Shown: in pieces, positions 42,780 to 54,870 of the stretch
How the letters are laid out: the number at the start of each line of letters is the position of its first letter
Position numbering within the stretch: position 1 is the first letter of the stretch
DNA from: Zopfochytrium polystomum
Taxonomy: Eukaryota; Chytridiomycota; Chytridiomycetes; Chytridiales; Chytridiaceae
Assembly: GCA_025765615.1 (NCBI GenBank)
Contig: JAIVFJ010000295.1
Location: 1 to 64,000, forward strand
Length of the DNA stretch: 64,000 bases
Direction of reading: 5' to 3'
The notes under the pieces: generated by a model
Told to the model about the DNA's origin: nothing
What the model saw: only the letters and a program-made list of their open reading frames with translations
The model's database searches: none
Program-made: the position numbers and the translations under genes

Positions 42780-43600
42780 CCACCCCATGCACTTTGGACT
42801 TACAGGGTTGTCAGGTATCTCCACCACATATAAAACATTAGAAAGAAAGAAGATGGAATGGGAAGGATTGGTGGTTGAAGAGGGGTTGTCGTTGAAAATG
42901 GAAAGGTTGAGGGGCAAAGTTCTCAAAGAGAGAGTTGAAGGGATCAAGAAAGAGTAATAGTCAGAGGGGCAAAAGCCAGTGGGGAAATCAAGGACAAGGG
43001 TTGTTGTCACAGAAGGGCGAGAGCCCAAATGGAAGTTCAAAAGGAAAGGTAAACAAATATGCGTTGTGATAGTTGTCAGAGTAGGCAAAGCCTGAGTCAG
43101 AGTTCCCAAGAGGGAAGATTGGAGGAGCATCAAGGGTTATATTCAGAGGGGCAAAAGCCAGGTAAATGAATAAGTTGTAGTGAGTGAGGTTGCAAGGGAT
43201 AGGAAGTGGCAAGGCAAAGTCATAAAAGATAGTGATAAAGAAGAGGGAAATGGGAAGTTGACTGGGAGATTTGGTGGTTGAAGAGAAGTAGTAGTTGTAA
43301 CTGGTGAGGTGAAGAGTTGAAGAGATAAAGAATGAGTAATATTTGTTGAGATAGTAGTCAAAGTGGGCAAAGCCTGAGTCAGAGTTCCCAAAAGGGTAGG
43401 TTGGAGAAGGCAGCATCAAGGTTTATAGTCAGAGGGGCAAAAGCCAGGTAAAAAACGAGGGCAGTAAGGTTGGAATCAAAAGTGAAGGATATCAGGACAA
43501 GCAACCATTCTGTTGATGAGGAACGCTGAGGAAGGGAAGTTGCAATGGAGCAAAGTGGCAACACAAATGGCAACAGGTCTTCTGAAGTGGCAAGATGGAT
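42780..43600. repeat. Degenerate long-period tandem repeat
   Basis: The block GTCAGAGGGGCAAAAGCCAG occurs at about 42960, 43143 and 43430. GGCAAAGCCTGAGTCAGAG with TTCCCAAxAGGG occurs at 43087 and 43368, and the linker GAGTTGAAGxGATxAAGAAxGAGTAAT at 42930 and 43315. Units are ~180-290 bp with indels. Open frames across it are by-products of the repeat. Confidence 0.75.
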
Positions 43601-43739
43601 GGTGACATGTAATCGGTCGGCGGCGGTGGCAAGTCGACGGAGGGCAGCAGCAAAAGGTCTTGAGTGTCAGTTGGGGAGCAAAGAAGAAATGTGGTGAGAC
43701 AACAACGAGGAGGACGCCGTCGGGGCTGGTGGAGCCAGC

Positions 43740-44345
43740 CTCAACAGTGTCTTCCCTCGACTGTGAGGCCAGGGGCTTTGTTTGAGGCAAGAGATTTTGG
43801 GGTAACAATCCCAATTCAGCACGAAGATTGTAATGTGGTTGAGACGGTGAAGGTGATGTCACGATCTTACTGGCAAGCTGGCGGAAGGTGTTTTCAGCAA
43901 TCTGGCTGCGTTGGTGAGGGTAGCAGTTGCAGTCGTGTTGAGGTGCTTTCAAAGGTGGTGAGCACGGCGGGGCAATCGCGATTGGGCCACCTGGCAGCAA
44001 TCTGGCGGCGATCTAGGGTCAATGGTGGTGGCAAGGTGGTGGAGGGCGACCTTCCACCTCACTCTGGCGGCGATCTGGCGGCGATCTGGTTTCAATCAAA
44101 TGTGAGGGAGCTGCGGCGCAGAGCAGCAAGTCAAGGGAGGTCGGGGGGTTGAGGTGGTGGAGCAGGGCTTCGTTGAGCGATGGCGTGGATGGCCTGGGGG
44201 GTGGTGGCGGCAGTGGCAAAGGTGCGGCGGAACAGAGAGAGAGACCCCGACTTTGTGAGATCAGTGAGGTTCAGGTTGAGATTGTTGAGATTGCGACCTA
44301 AGGTTGCGATTGCAAATAGCGAGACTGGTGTAGAAGGCAGATATC
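43740..44345 (-). mobile_element. LINE deletion derivative and associated repeats
   Basis: GGGGCTTTGTTTGAGGCAAGAGAT (about 43763) equals the RT-entry region of the LINE at about 250-275. Directly beside it, CAATCCCAATTCAGCACGAAG equals the LINE 5' region at about 3849-3870. All of ORF1 and the endonuclease is therefore deleted between them. From 43930 to 44110 the LINE-type GGCGGCGATCTGG repeats recur. The copy is interrupted at 44345 by element B. Confidence 0.7.
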
Positions 44346-44574
44346 TGAAAGAATTTGCTATGATGGCTGATTGATGGGTTGGGCTGCTGTGGTGTACACT
44401 ACTGAAGGTGGTGGTGGTGGGAGGTTGATGTTGGCTTCTGTCAGTCTTGTGTTTGTCTTTATACAAAACTGTTACAAGGACCATCACTTGCAAAATGCTG
44501 CAAGTCATCCTTGCAGAGCAGAAACTGGTCAAAGCTCCTGCACACTGCTTACACCAAAAGACCCAAAACTAACA
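44346..44574 (-). repeat. 3' LTR of element B
   Basis: TG...CA ends, adjoining the polypurine tract TAGGGGGGAG (44575-44584, read on minus). Confidence 0.92.
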
Positions 44575-44639
44575 CTCCCCCCTAAGCTGTGGGCAGGAGC
44601 AAAGGCCGGCACGGAGGAAAACCTTAAGCCATAGTCAAC

Positions 44640-46255
44640 TTAAGGAAACCGTACACCAGAAAAAGAAGAATCACAAACAAGTATGACTGGCCATCGGATG
44701 GCAGAACAGAAAGGACAGACCACACTAACAAAAATGGATGGGGGCACATATTGAACTTCAGAGGTAAAAGAAAATGAGTCAAAGTAATTAAAAAGAACAA
44801 AGAAGAAAACAGCTTCACAGATCAGAAAAAATGAATCAGAGGTAAGAAAACCAATCCAACTCAGATGGTATTCACTGAGAGCAGCTGAGAGAGATTTCGT
44901 CATATAGTCTGCAGGCTGTTCTCCTCCAGCAATCCATTCAAGCCGTACAACCTTTTGTTCCACGAGTTCTCGAATGTAATGATACTTTACAATGATATGC
45001 TTTGACCTATTGGTGTAAAGATCATTTGAGCTGAGGTTGATCACACCACTGTTGTCAGTTTAGATGACAAGAGGAGTTGGAGACAGAAGTTGAAATGTTG
45101 AATAGATTTGGGATAGTGCTTTAAGTTCTTGTCCGAGTTCAGACAACATATTCAGCTTCCTGCGGCGACAGCATGACAGTGCTGCTCCAAACAGATGTCC
45201 CACTAATAGCTGTTCCTGCAAATAGAATATAGAAGCCAAGCTGTGATTTTCCATCTGAGCAGACACCTTGGGCAGCGTTGGAGTAACTGGCTATGTTGGG
45301 ATCCTTGCTTAAGGCACCAAGATATGATACTGCTGGGGCAAGATCTGGTTGTGTGTGTGTTGCAAGGTAGTTGATGCTGTCATGGATTGCCTGGTACAGT
45401 CTCTGATTTCCAGTTGCCTTGTCCATCCTACGTGGCTGAAGATAGAGACTACTGGGAAGGGCAGTTACTGCAGTGCAGTTGTTGATAATGTTGGCATGGC
45501 ACTGAAGTAACTCCTTGATATAGGCTTTCTAGTGTAAGAAGATTCCGTTATGGTGATGTTCCAGCTGCATAAAAAGGGTGGTTTTTGATTGCTCCCATTT
45601 TGCAGAGTTTGTAAAAAGATTAGGCAAGGCAATGGCAGAGTAAGTTCTGCCAGAATCACCAAAAACAAATGTTGTTAACGTAGCTTGCAGTGGGATGATG
45701 CGTCAGTCAATTGACAAAGAAGGATGCAGTGGTCTTCCAGAAGATTGTACTTTCCTGACAACTGTTTGATTTGGGTGGCTGTTTGTCTCGTGCACTCAGT
45801 GTTGTGGTAATGAACTGTTCCATGCAGATTGGTACATAAAATATGCTGTTGAGGTATGTGTTGCTGATATCAACTGTGTCAGTGTCCCAGTTGATTCAGG
45901 CAGCCATTTCAGTGAGTAAAAGACTATTGATTTGGAGAAAAGGTGAGTGAGTATTCTGAATATCAATGCAGTGACACTAAGTGGGGCCCTTAGCCATGAG
46001 CCGTGCATAGAAGCACTCAATGCTGCTGTCTTCACAAAGTTTGACCTTGTAGACTTTGTTCCAGATTATGTTAACATTGGTGGGTTGTTCAATAACTTCA
46101 AAGGCTGTCTGCACATATACAAGGGTTTTGGGTGTGCTTGTCAAACAGAGTTGGCCTGAATGCGTACACTTTGCAGAGTTGTCAGATGATGCCGACAGCT
46201 GGTGCGGTTCTGATGGAATTTCGCCTGAAGGTAAGAAGTTTGTGGTGGATTCCAA
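44640..46255 (-). pseudogene. Element B degenerate RT and RNase H
   Basis: The RT entry is better preserved than in A: VYKVKLCEDSSIECFYARLMAKG (46060-45980) resembles the copia KARLVAKG motif. It is followed by VDISNTYLNSIFYVP near 45870, then a gap, then an RNase H in shifted frames (SPQEAEY, VINLSSNDLYTN, QPADYMTKSLSAALSEYH). Frameshifts near 45060 and 45170 and the missing YVDD region make it non-functional. Confidence 0.82.
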
Positions 46256-49108
46256 ATTTTAAAGTGCTATGTTTGTTTTGTGGTTGTAGAGAAATAGAAT
46301 CTACTTGTGATGGTTTTAACTTAAGAAACTTTAGGGAAAATTAGTTCAGATTTTCTAAGATACCATGCAGGCAAAAGAAAGCACAAGAGAAAACTCTGCA
46401 CAGGTGAGCCTTCCGCACGATGCTGGTCTGGGCTCCCCCCAGTACCGTATGAGGCGAGGCGACCACTCCCCCATACACAGCTTGCCCTCAACCCTTTTCC
46501 CTGCGTCTCGCCTGGGCACATCAGGAGAATAACTGTCTCCTGGTTGGTACTCCTTGCGGAGTGGGCTCCCTGCTCAGGACTCCACCTCCTCTGACACAGG
46601 TCTGGGCCACACTAGCCCACAAGCTGGGACTTTGGTGTTCGTGGGCCTTCGGTTGATTTACATTGCCCGTCTGCCACCCCAGTCCGGCCTTCCTCAGTCA
46701 TGCCTATAGTGCTCCCAGTAAGGCCCGCTGGAGGTGACGTTAATTGCAGTAGCACAGAATCCAACCCATCGTGCCATCACCTCCAACACCAGAGCTGTAC
46801 ACTGTTATCCGATTCACTTTCGCTGTGGATTACCATGCGGTTGATACTTTTACCAATTCCAGTTTAACTTCTTCCAATTCTGATTGCTGAAGCTGAATGC
46901 TGACTGAATGGAGGAAGTTGTTGTTTTCTGGAGTGACTCTGCTGTGGGGAATGGTTGATGCTTTGTCTGGCTTTGTTGAGGCTGCAGAAAACTGAATGCA
47001 ACTCCAATTCAACTTGTTCAACTGGCAAAATTCAAGTTCAAAGATGGTTCAAGGTGACTGGTGACTGAATGGAGCAAAGTGGTGATGTTGGTGTTGTTTC
47101 TGAAGCTGACTGCGTGAATCGTTGAAGGTTTCCTGAATTTTGCTGAGACTGCTGAGGTTTGAATGGTTTGATGATATGGTAATTGTAACTGTGTGTGAGG
47201 TGGTTGATTTTTGCTTTTGTTGGTCTAGAGTGGAGAATAAAGATAGATACAAAGTTAGTGGTAGAAAGCATTTGTGAGAGTTAGTATATCCAGATGTTTC
47301 CACAGAGTTTGATTGCTTGATGATGATTTGCCTTTAGTCTCCAACTGATGTGTGGAATTTATGCTGGTAGAAGAGTGTTAATGCAAGCAAAGGGAACAAA
47401 AACTTAGCCTGATGTCTTCTACTCTGCCTCATTAAAGAATCAGCAGAATGTTTTTGTCAAGTCTAACATCCAAGCCAAACCACAAAGTTTCTGGTCAGAT
47501 TACAAAAGTTGATGGCAATCTCTGAAGCTTCCAGATCCTGGTTATGCTGCATGAATGCATGCTGGATGAATGCATGAGGCATTCAAAGAACATAGCTGTT
47601 CTGGAGTGACTCTATTAAGAGCTGTTTGAAATCTAGAGTCAGTTAGATTTGGTTCAGCTAAGGAAGAATCTTTGATGAGAATGGAACTTCAGTAATCTTG
47701 CAAGGTTGAGCTTGTTTATAGTTTGCCCTGAAAAAGTGTTAGTGTTGAGTGTCCAATAAAAATAAACGTTGATACTCCTCGGAATGAGGCAAAAGTTATT
47801 TCAAGGAACATTGTGTTTTGTCACAGAAGTTGGTTAGGATAATTCATCAGGGTGATGCAATCAAGGTGAGGATTCAGGTATGGCTGTGGAATTTCCTGTG
47901 ATGTGGGACCTGGTGTAGTGGGTTAGTATGTCTGTGTATAAAAGCTGAAGCAGTCAATATGTGTGAGTTGAGGTCCCTAGCCAGGGTCAAGTAAGCCCAG
48001 CAATAATAGTGTATTCCATAGTTCGAATCCTGAGTCCAGATTCATTTGGCTAAAATAGATAGAGTGTTTTCCAAGGCAGCAGCCTGGCACCAAGAAGACC
48101 ATGCCAAGTTGGTGCCAATCCATGCTGAGACCACTTTGCAACTCTGCGCTGATGATCATCGTTCACTTATTCCAAGCATTATCCATCTAATTGGCAATAC
48201 AGTGCCAGTGATCATCTTTCACTTATCCCTAGAATCCTCCCCCCTAAGTGGAAGATGATGTTTGATGTTGTACTGGGCGCTGGCTTGTGCTGATGAAAAA
48301 TACTCCGAGTATTAAGTGGAACGGAACCCCAGTGTCAACAGTTTTCCTCCTCCTCTGCTCAAGCAGATAATATATGAGAGGTTTTGACCCTGTGCCAGTC
48401 ACGCTTGCCTAGCAACCACTCAGAATAGACTGTTTACAAAATGGTTAGAGGATTGTTAAACTACTCAACCAGTCCTTGTTCTATCAATGAATGGACCGCA
48501 AATTGTCTTTGGCTGAAGTGCTGAAGTTATGTGAGAAAAGATAAAGAGAGGCTTAGCTTGATGTAACAGAGTCCAAAGTCATGAGGAAATTGCACAAGGT
48601 TGCCATGGTTGTGAGGGTTGGCACTTGCATAACTATTGGTCATCCCAATCACTGATATGTTTGATGGTGAGAGTTTCAGTGTGGTTGAAAACACTCTGAT
48701 CTCAAAAGGTGGCCATGTCAATGATAATTGTATTAGGGAATCCAGAAATTGAACTGCCAACTCCATGGGTTGATAGACGAGGAAAACACCATATCATTAA
48801 TTCCTAATTTGTTATGCCCTGTGTTGATGTTCATGGAATGATGAATTATTACTGACAGGAGACTGCATGGCTGAATGTTGAGAGGATAAAGGCAGTTACT
48901 TTGATGCATTTCAAAAGCGAAGAGCAAAACACTTAGCAGATTGATTATTAGTTGATGGAGCTGGTTGGTTTTTGAGGACCTCTGCTGTTTGTTGTTCAAT
49001 CAATATGAAGAGGCAGATAACCAGGATAGTAATACTTGGTGTGGTGATTTCTGGTGCAGCAGTAGCCGAGTGATTGTTGCTTGATCAGCCAGCTCGATGT
49101 GTTGCTTA
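46256..49108 (-). other. Non-coding centre of element B
   Basis: Counterpart of 35997-38892 in copy A, with the same blocks in the same order, including the antisense LTR-like segment at about 48285-48420. No conserved domain is found. Confidence 0.6.
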
Positions 49109-49549
49109 TCATAGTTGTTTTGTCAAACAGGTTTTGAAGAGTGAGATTAGTTTGGCTAAACTTGTTATCTGAGGAGCTGGGTTGCCGACAACAAGAAAAG
49201 GTTTTCCTTTCCCCATATCCAAAAGGCTTTGGCCCAGTGAGCCAACAAAGATTCGAACAACTTGTTGGAAAGGGCAAATATGATGGAGAAGTTCTCCAGC
49301 TGCTGACTTTGCAAAGCTGTCGACTCGATGGTACGTTTCAGTGAATCGGGTAATGAAGGCATCTGAGGCTTCAGTTGGTTCCATTTTAATGCATTCAAAG
49401 TCGTCAATGATCTCCTTGCAAGTTCGACCAGGTGTGATTTGGGTGAGGGCTCGATAGATGTTGCGAGGAATGATTAGACAGCAATGTGCATTCTGGTTCT
49501 GTGCACCAGGAAACCAAGTTACTTTCTCTGGTCCACAAGACGGAGGCAC
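49109..49549 (-). CDS. Gag-like protein of element B
   Basis: Shares the FITRFTETYHRVDSFAKSA and VVRIFVGSLGQSLLDM core with copy A. It contains the segment (FPGAQNQNAHCCLIIPRNIYR) that A lacks, probably nearer the ancestral state. The true start may lie further upstream (about 49674, MTTDST) across a frameshift. Confidence 0.55.
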   Translation of the reverse strand: MPPSCGPEKVTWFPGAQNQNAHCCLIIPRNIYRALTQITPGRTCKEIIDDFECIKMEPTEASDAFITRFTETYHRVDSFAKSAAGELLHHICPFQQVVRIFVGSLGQSLLDMGKGKPFLVVGNPAPQITSLAKLISLFKTCLTKQL

Positions 49550-50273
49550 CAGTTGGAATCTCTGTCCTTGGAATGGTCCATCTCTGATGAGACAGGTTCC
49601 AGTGTCGCAGAGGTCTAGTGGATCAACTGCATCGTTCTGCTATGCGTTGATGTGATTGGTTGAGTCAGTAGTCATGTTGTTTTCTCAGGACGATTATGTG
49701 TGCCAAGTTTGAAGGAATTTCGTTGGATTTTGGGTGTGTTGTGAAGGTGGTGTTGCAGCAGATGAAATGTTGGTTTGTTAGCTTGGTGTGTGTCAGGTAG
49801 GGGGTGGTCGTTGTCTCCAATTGGGGACAAAAAATCAAAATTAATGGTGAGGGTTGGAGGTAATCTGGTGACCCTGAATGGAAAAAGTGGGCGCTTATCA
49901 CAAAGGAGAGTGATTTTGGGATGCCGCTGGTGACAGTCGTGTAGTCCAGAAGCAGGCCTTTCCAAAGATAGCTTGGGATCGGCTGGGGGAGGTCTGGAAG
50001 GCGAGCAATATTGAGGTTGAAGTTGGAAAAGTGGGCGACGACTTTGGAGGCGGTGGATACGACGTAGAAGCGTCCGATCCAAGATCAGGAGCGTTCGTTG
50101 GAAAGAGGAGATCAAGAGCTTTCCGATGGTAGTAACGAAATTGCTGTACAATGTCTGTAGCGCCTGTGATCGCTCCACGAAGTTGGCAGATCTGAAAAGC
50201 GTACAACCCCTTCTACTGATTGGATTTTGTTGAAACCAAGGGGGAAGTGATTGGGATGGGAAACAGTTTTGTA

Positions 50274-50502
50274 TGAAAGAATTTGCTATGATGGCTGATT
50301 GATGGGTTGGGCTGCTGTGGTGTACACTACTGAAGGTGGTGGTGGTGGGAGGTTGATCTTGGCTTCTGTCAGTCTTGTGTTTGTCTTTATACAAAACTGT
50401 TACAAGGACCATCACTTGCAAAATGCTGCAAGTCATCCTTGCAGAGCAGAAACTGGTCAAAGCTCCTGCACACTGCTTACACCAAAAGACCCAAAACTAA
50501 CA
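50274..50502 (-). repeat. 5' LTR of element B
   Basis: Near-identical to 44346-44574. It is followed outside by the target duplication ATATC. Confidence 0.92.
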
Positions 50503-50753
50503 ATATCTGGCAGCGATGATGCAGGAGGATGGCCAGGGCAGCGGTGGCGGCGGCTGCCGCAATAGCGGCAAAGGTGCCATCTGCTTGTGACAAGTCCTTA
50601 AGAAAGTTTTTTGGATGTATTGTTCAATTGAAGGGAGCTCTCGAACCACTGAACAAAAGAGCCTTGGTAGAGCAGCAGAGCAGACGATGAGAGACTCTGT
50701 CTGCAGCCTTGTCCACAAGTATAAAGTCTGTTTTGGGTTTGCCCAGTGGTTTA
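50503..50753. other. 251-bp spacer between head-to-head elements B and C
   Basis: Begins with the B target duplication, continues with GGC/GCA-rich sequence, and contains a tRNA-derived SINE-head fragment (complement of GGCTCTTTTGTTCAGTGGTT at about 50665-50685). It forms the loop of the large B/C inverted repeat. Confidence 0.7.
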
Positions 50754-51584
50754 TGTTAGTTTTGGGTCTTTTGGTATAAGCAGTGTGCAGGAGCTTTGAC
50801 CTGATGATACTGCTCTGCAAGGATGACTTGCAGCATTTTGCAAGTGATGGTCCTTGTAACAGTTTTGTATAAAGAAAAACGCAAGACTGACAGAAGCAAA
50901 GATCAACCTCCCACCACCACCACCTTCAGTAGTGTACACCACAGCAGCCCAATCCATCAATCAGCCAACATAGCAAATTCTTTCATACAAAACTGTTACC
51001 CATCCCAATCACATTCCCCTTGGTTCCAGCCAGATCCAATCAGTAGAAGGGCTTGTACGCTTTTCAGATCTGCCAACTTTGCGGACCAATCACGGGTGCT
51101 ACAGGCATCAGACAGCGATTTCATTACTACCATTGAAAAGCTCTTGATCTCTTCTTTCCAACAAACCCTCCTGATCTCGGATCTGACACTCCTACGTCGT
51201 ATACATGACCCCTGAAGTTGGCGTTTACTTTTACAACTTCAACCTCAATTTGCTCGCCTTCCAGACCTCCCCCAGTCGATCCCAAGCTATCATTAGAAAG
51301 GCCTGCTTCTGGACTACACAACTGTTACTAGCAGCACCCCAAAATCACTCTCCTTTGTGATAAGCGACACCTTTTTCCATTCAGGGTCACCAGATTACCT
51401 CCAACCCTCACACCATTAATTTTCGATTTTTTGTCCCCAATTGGAGACAACAACCACCCCACTACCTGACACACACCAAGCTAACAAACCAACTTTTCAT
51501 CTGCTGCAACACCGCCTTCACAACACACTCAAAATCCAACAAAATCCTTTCAAACTTGGCACACATAATCATCCTGAGAAACAA

Positions 51585-51955
51585 CATGACTACTGACTCA
51601 ACCAAAGCAGAATGATGCGGTTGATCCACTGGACCTCTGCGACACTGCAACTTGTCTCATCAGAGATGGACCATTCCAAGGACAGAGATTCCAATTGGTG
51701 CCTCTGCCTCATGGACAAGAGAAAAGAAACCTCAGATGCCTTCATTACCTGATCACCAAAGCGTCCGTAAAGTTGACAGCTTTGCAAAGTCAGCAGCTGG
51801 AGAACTTCTCCACCATATTCGCCCTTTCCAACAAGTTGTTTGAATCTTTGCTGGCTCACTGGGCCAAAGCCTGTTGGATATGGGGAAAGGAAAAGTTTTT
51901 CTTGTTGTCGGCAACTCAGCTCCTCAGATAGCAAGTTTAGACAAACTATTCTCAC
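51585..51955 (+). pseudogene. Gag remnant of element C
   Basis: MTTDSTKAE-like start at about 51585, then CDTATCLIRDGPFQGQR, then RKVDSFAKSAAGELLHHIRPFQQVV and LLDMGKGKVFLVVGN in different frames. At least two frameshifts and a deletion of the central Gag helix separate it from A and B. Confidence 0.6.
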
Positions 51956-52414
51956 TCTTCAAAAGCCTGTTTGACAAAATAACTATGATAAGCAACACAT
52001 TGAGCTGGCCAATCAAAGTGACAAAGGCGCAACTACTACTGCACCCGAAATCACCACACCAACTGTTACTATCCTGGTTATCTGCTTCTTCATATCAATT
52101 GAAGAACAAACAGCAGAGGTCCTCAAAAACCAACTTGCTCCATCAACTAATAATCAATCTGCTAAGTGTTTTGCTCTTCTCTTTTGATATGCATCAAAGT
52201 AACTGCCTTGTCCTCTCAACATACAGCCATGCAGTCTCCTGTCAGTAATGATTCATCACTCCATGAACATCAACACAGGCATTTCAGTTTTGGAGACCTG
52301 CACCACTAACAACTGCCCCTGTGCCCTTTTAATGATACTTACTCATTTTCAACAGGGCATAAGAAATTAGGATTTAATGATATAGTGTCTTGCTCACCTA
52401 TCGACCCATGGAGT

Positions 52415-52676
52415 TGGCGATGATTGTATTGGAAACAATAATTCACTTGAGGGATGGGACAGGTCCCCCATCCCCCTTTTATACCTTTTGAGAGTCTTCC
52501 TTGTCAAGACTCAAAGAAAGTTCCAGAAAGAGCAATTAGTAATACAATGATACCAATGATACCAATGACAGCAAGACAAGTCAGGAAAGCAAAGAAGGTT
52601 CCAGAAGTTTCCACAAGGTTCCATGAACGAATGTTCTAGAAGGTTCCAGAGGTTTCCAGAGGGTGATTCATGACAC
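52415..52676 (-). mobile_element. LTR family 3 fragment inside element C
   Basis: In sense (minus) it has TGTCATGAATCACCC, a heat-shock element array, TATAAAAGGGGG (52477-52484 region) and CATCCCTCAAGTGAATTATTG. It stops before the TTCCTGACA end. About 130 bp of C sequence present in A and B is missing at this position, so insertion was accompanied or followed by a deletion. Confidence 0.8.
52629..52646 (-). promoter_or_regulatory. Perfect four-unit heat-shock element, LTR3 in element C
   Basis: GAA-tg-TTC-ta-GAA-gg-TTC. In the LTR sense it lies about 150 bp upstream of a consensus TATA (GGTATAAAAGGGGG), the best-preserved promoter layout of the four copies. Confidence 0.8.
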
Positions 52677-54870
52677 TTTGGACTTTGTTACATCAGGCTA
52701 AGCCTCTCTTTATCTTTCCTCGCATAACTTCAGCCAAAGACAATTTGCTGTCCATTCATTGATAGAACAAGGACTGGTTGAGTAGTTTAACGATCCTCTA
52801 ACCATTTTGCCAGTGCAACATCAAACATCATCTTCCACTTAGGGGGGAGGAGGATGCTAGGGACAAGTGAAAGATGATCATCAGCACTATATTACCAATT
52901 AGAAGTAGGATGCTTGGAATAAGTGAATGATGATCATCAGCACAAAGTTGCAAAGTGGCCTCAGCATGGATTGGCATGGTCTTCTTGGTGCTGGACTGCT
53001 GGCTTGGGAAAACGCTATTTTAGCCAAATGAATCTGGACTCAGTATTCAAACTATGGAATACACTATTATTGCTGGGCTTACTTGACCCTGGCAAGGGAC
53101 CTCAACACACACATATTGACTGCTTCAGACTTTGTACACAGACATACTAACACACTACACCAGGTCCCACATCACAGGAAATTCCACAGCCATACCTGAG
53201 TCCTCACCTCAATTGCATCACCCTGATGAATTATCCTAACCAACATTTATCTTTATTGGACACTCAATACTAACACTTTTTCAGAGCAAGCTATAAACAA
53301 GCTCAACCTTGCAAGATTACTTAAAATTTCAAACTCCTCTTAATAGAGTTACTCCAGAACATTTATGTTCTTTGAATGCCTCATTCATTCATGCAGCATA
53401 ACCAGGATCTGGATATTTCAGAGATTGCCCTCAACTTTTGTAATCTGACCGGAAACTTCGTGGTTCTGGCTTGGATGTTAGATTTGGCAAAAACATTCTG
53501 CTGATTCTTTAAAGAGGCAGAGTAGAAGACATCAGGCTAAGTTTTTGTTCCCTTTGCTTGCATTAACACTCTTCTACCAGCATTAATTCACCACAACATC
53601 ACTTGGAGAATAAAGGCAAATCATCATCAAACAACCAAGCTCTGTGGAATCATCTGGATACACTAACTCTCACTAATGCTTACTACCACTAACTTCATCT
53701 TTATCTTTATTCTCCCCTCTAGACCAACAAAACAAAAATCAACCACCTCATAGTCAAACAGTCGCAATTACCACCCATCAAACAATTCAAACTGCAGCAG
53801 TCTCAGCAAAATTCAGGAAAACCTTCAACGATTCATTACCGCAGATCAGCTTCAGAAACAACACCAACATCACCACTTTGCTCCATTCAGCCACTGGTCA
53901 CCTTGAACTATCTTTGAACGAATTTTGCCAGTTGAACAAGTTTAATTGGAAGTGCTTTCAGTTTTCTGCAGCCTCAACAAAGTCAGACAAAGCATCAACC
54001 ATTCCCCACAGCAGAGTCACTCCAGAAAACAACAACTTCCTCCATTCAGTCAGCATTCAACTTCAGCAATCAGAATTGGAAGAAGTTAAACTGGAATTGT
54101 AATAAAGTATCAATCACATGGTAATCCACAGCGAAAGTGAATCAGATAACGGTGTACAGCTCTGGTGTTGGAGGTGACGGCACGATGGGTTGGATTCCGT
54201 GCTACTGCAATTAACGTCACCTCCAGTGGGCCTTGCTGGAAGCACTATAGGCATGACTGAGGAAGGCCGGACTGGGGTGGCAGACGGGCAATGTAAATCA
54301 ACCGAAGGCCCACGAACACCGAAGTCCCAGCTTGTGGGCTAGTGTGGCCCAGACCTGTGTCAGAGGAGGTGGAGTCCTGAGCAGGGAGCCCACTCCGCAA
54401 GGAGTACCAACCAGGAGACAGTTATTCTCCTGATGTGCCCAGGCGAGACGCAGGGAAAAGGGTTGAGGGCAAGCTGTGTATGGGGGAGTGGTCGCCTCGC
54501 CTCATACGGTACTGGGGGGAGCCCAGACCAGCATCGTGCGGAAGGCTCACCTGTGCAGAGTTTTCTCTTGTGCTTTCTTTTGCCTGCATGGTATCTTAGA
54601 AAATCTGAACTAATTTTCCCTAAAGTTTCTTAAGTTAAAACCATCACAAGTAGATTCTGTTTCTCCACAATCACAAAACAAACATAAAACTTTAAAATTT
54701 GAAATCCACCACAAACTTCTTACCTTCAGGCACAATTTTATTAGAACCACGTCAGCTGTCGCCACCATCTGACAACTCCACAAAGTGTACGCATTCAGGC
54801 CGGCCAACTGTGTTTGACAAGCACACCCTGCCCAGACCCTCGTATATGTGCAGACAGCCTTTGAAATTAT

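Larger units (their letters stand above)
44346..50502 (-). mobile_element. Full-length copia-type element, copy B (6,157 bp)
   Basis: 229-bp LTRs lie at 44346-44574 and 50274-50502. The perfect target duplication ATATC lies at 44341-44345 and 50503-50507. The order is the same as in copy A but without the solo LTR3, and with a slightly different gag region. The LTR pair shares private variants (e.g. GCAGAAACTGGTCAAAG), as expected of a single insertion. It inserted into the LINE-type repeat region. Confidence 0.92.
50754..54870 (+). mobile_element. Copia-type element, copy C, 3' part lost
   Basis: A 232-bp 5' LTR (50754-50985, TGTTAGTTTTGGG...TTCTTTCA) is followed by the same leader, gag remnant, non-coding centre and RT approach as A and B, on the plus strand. 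It is more diverged than A and B, with many indels. It ends inside the RT approach (GACAGCCTTTGAAATTAT) where the LTR4 of another copia begins at 54871. The expected RNase H and 3' LTR are not found further right in the window. Confidence 0.85.

Noticed and set aside
42771..43573. Several 80-140-codon minus-strand frames with similar Leu/Pro/Thr-rich sequence
   Set aside because: They are translations of the long-period tandem repeat; similarity between them reflects the DNA repeat and not a protein family.
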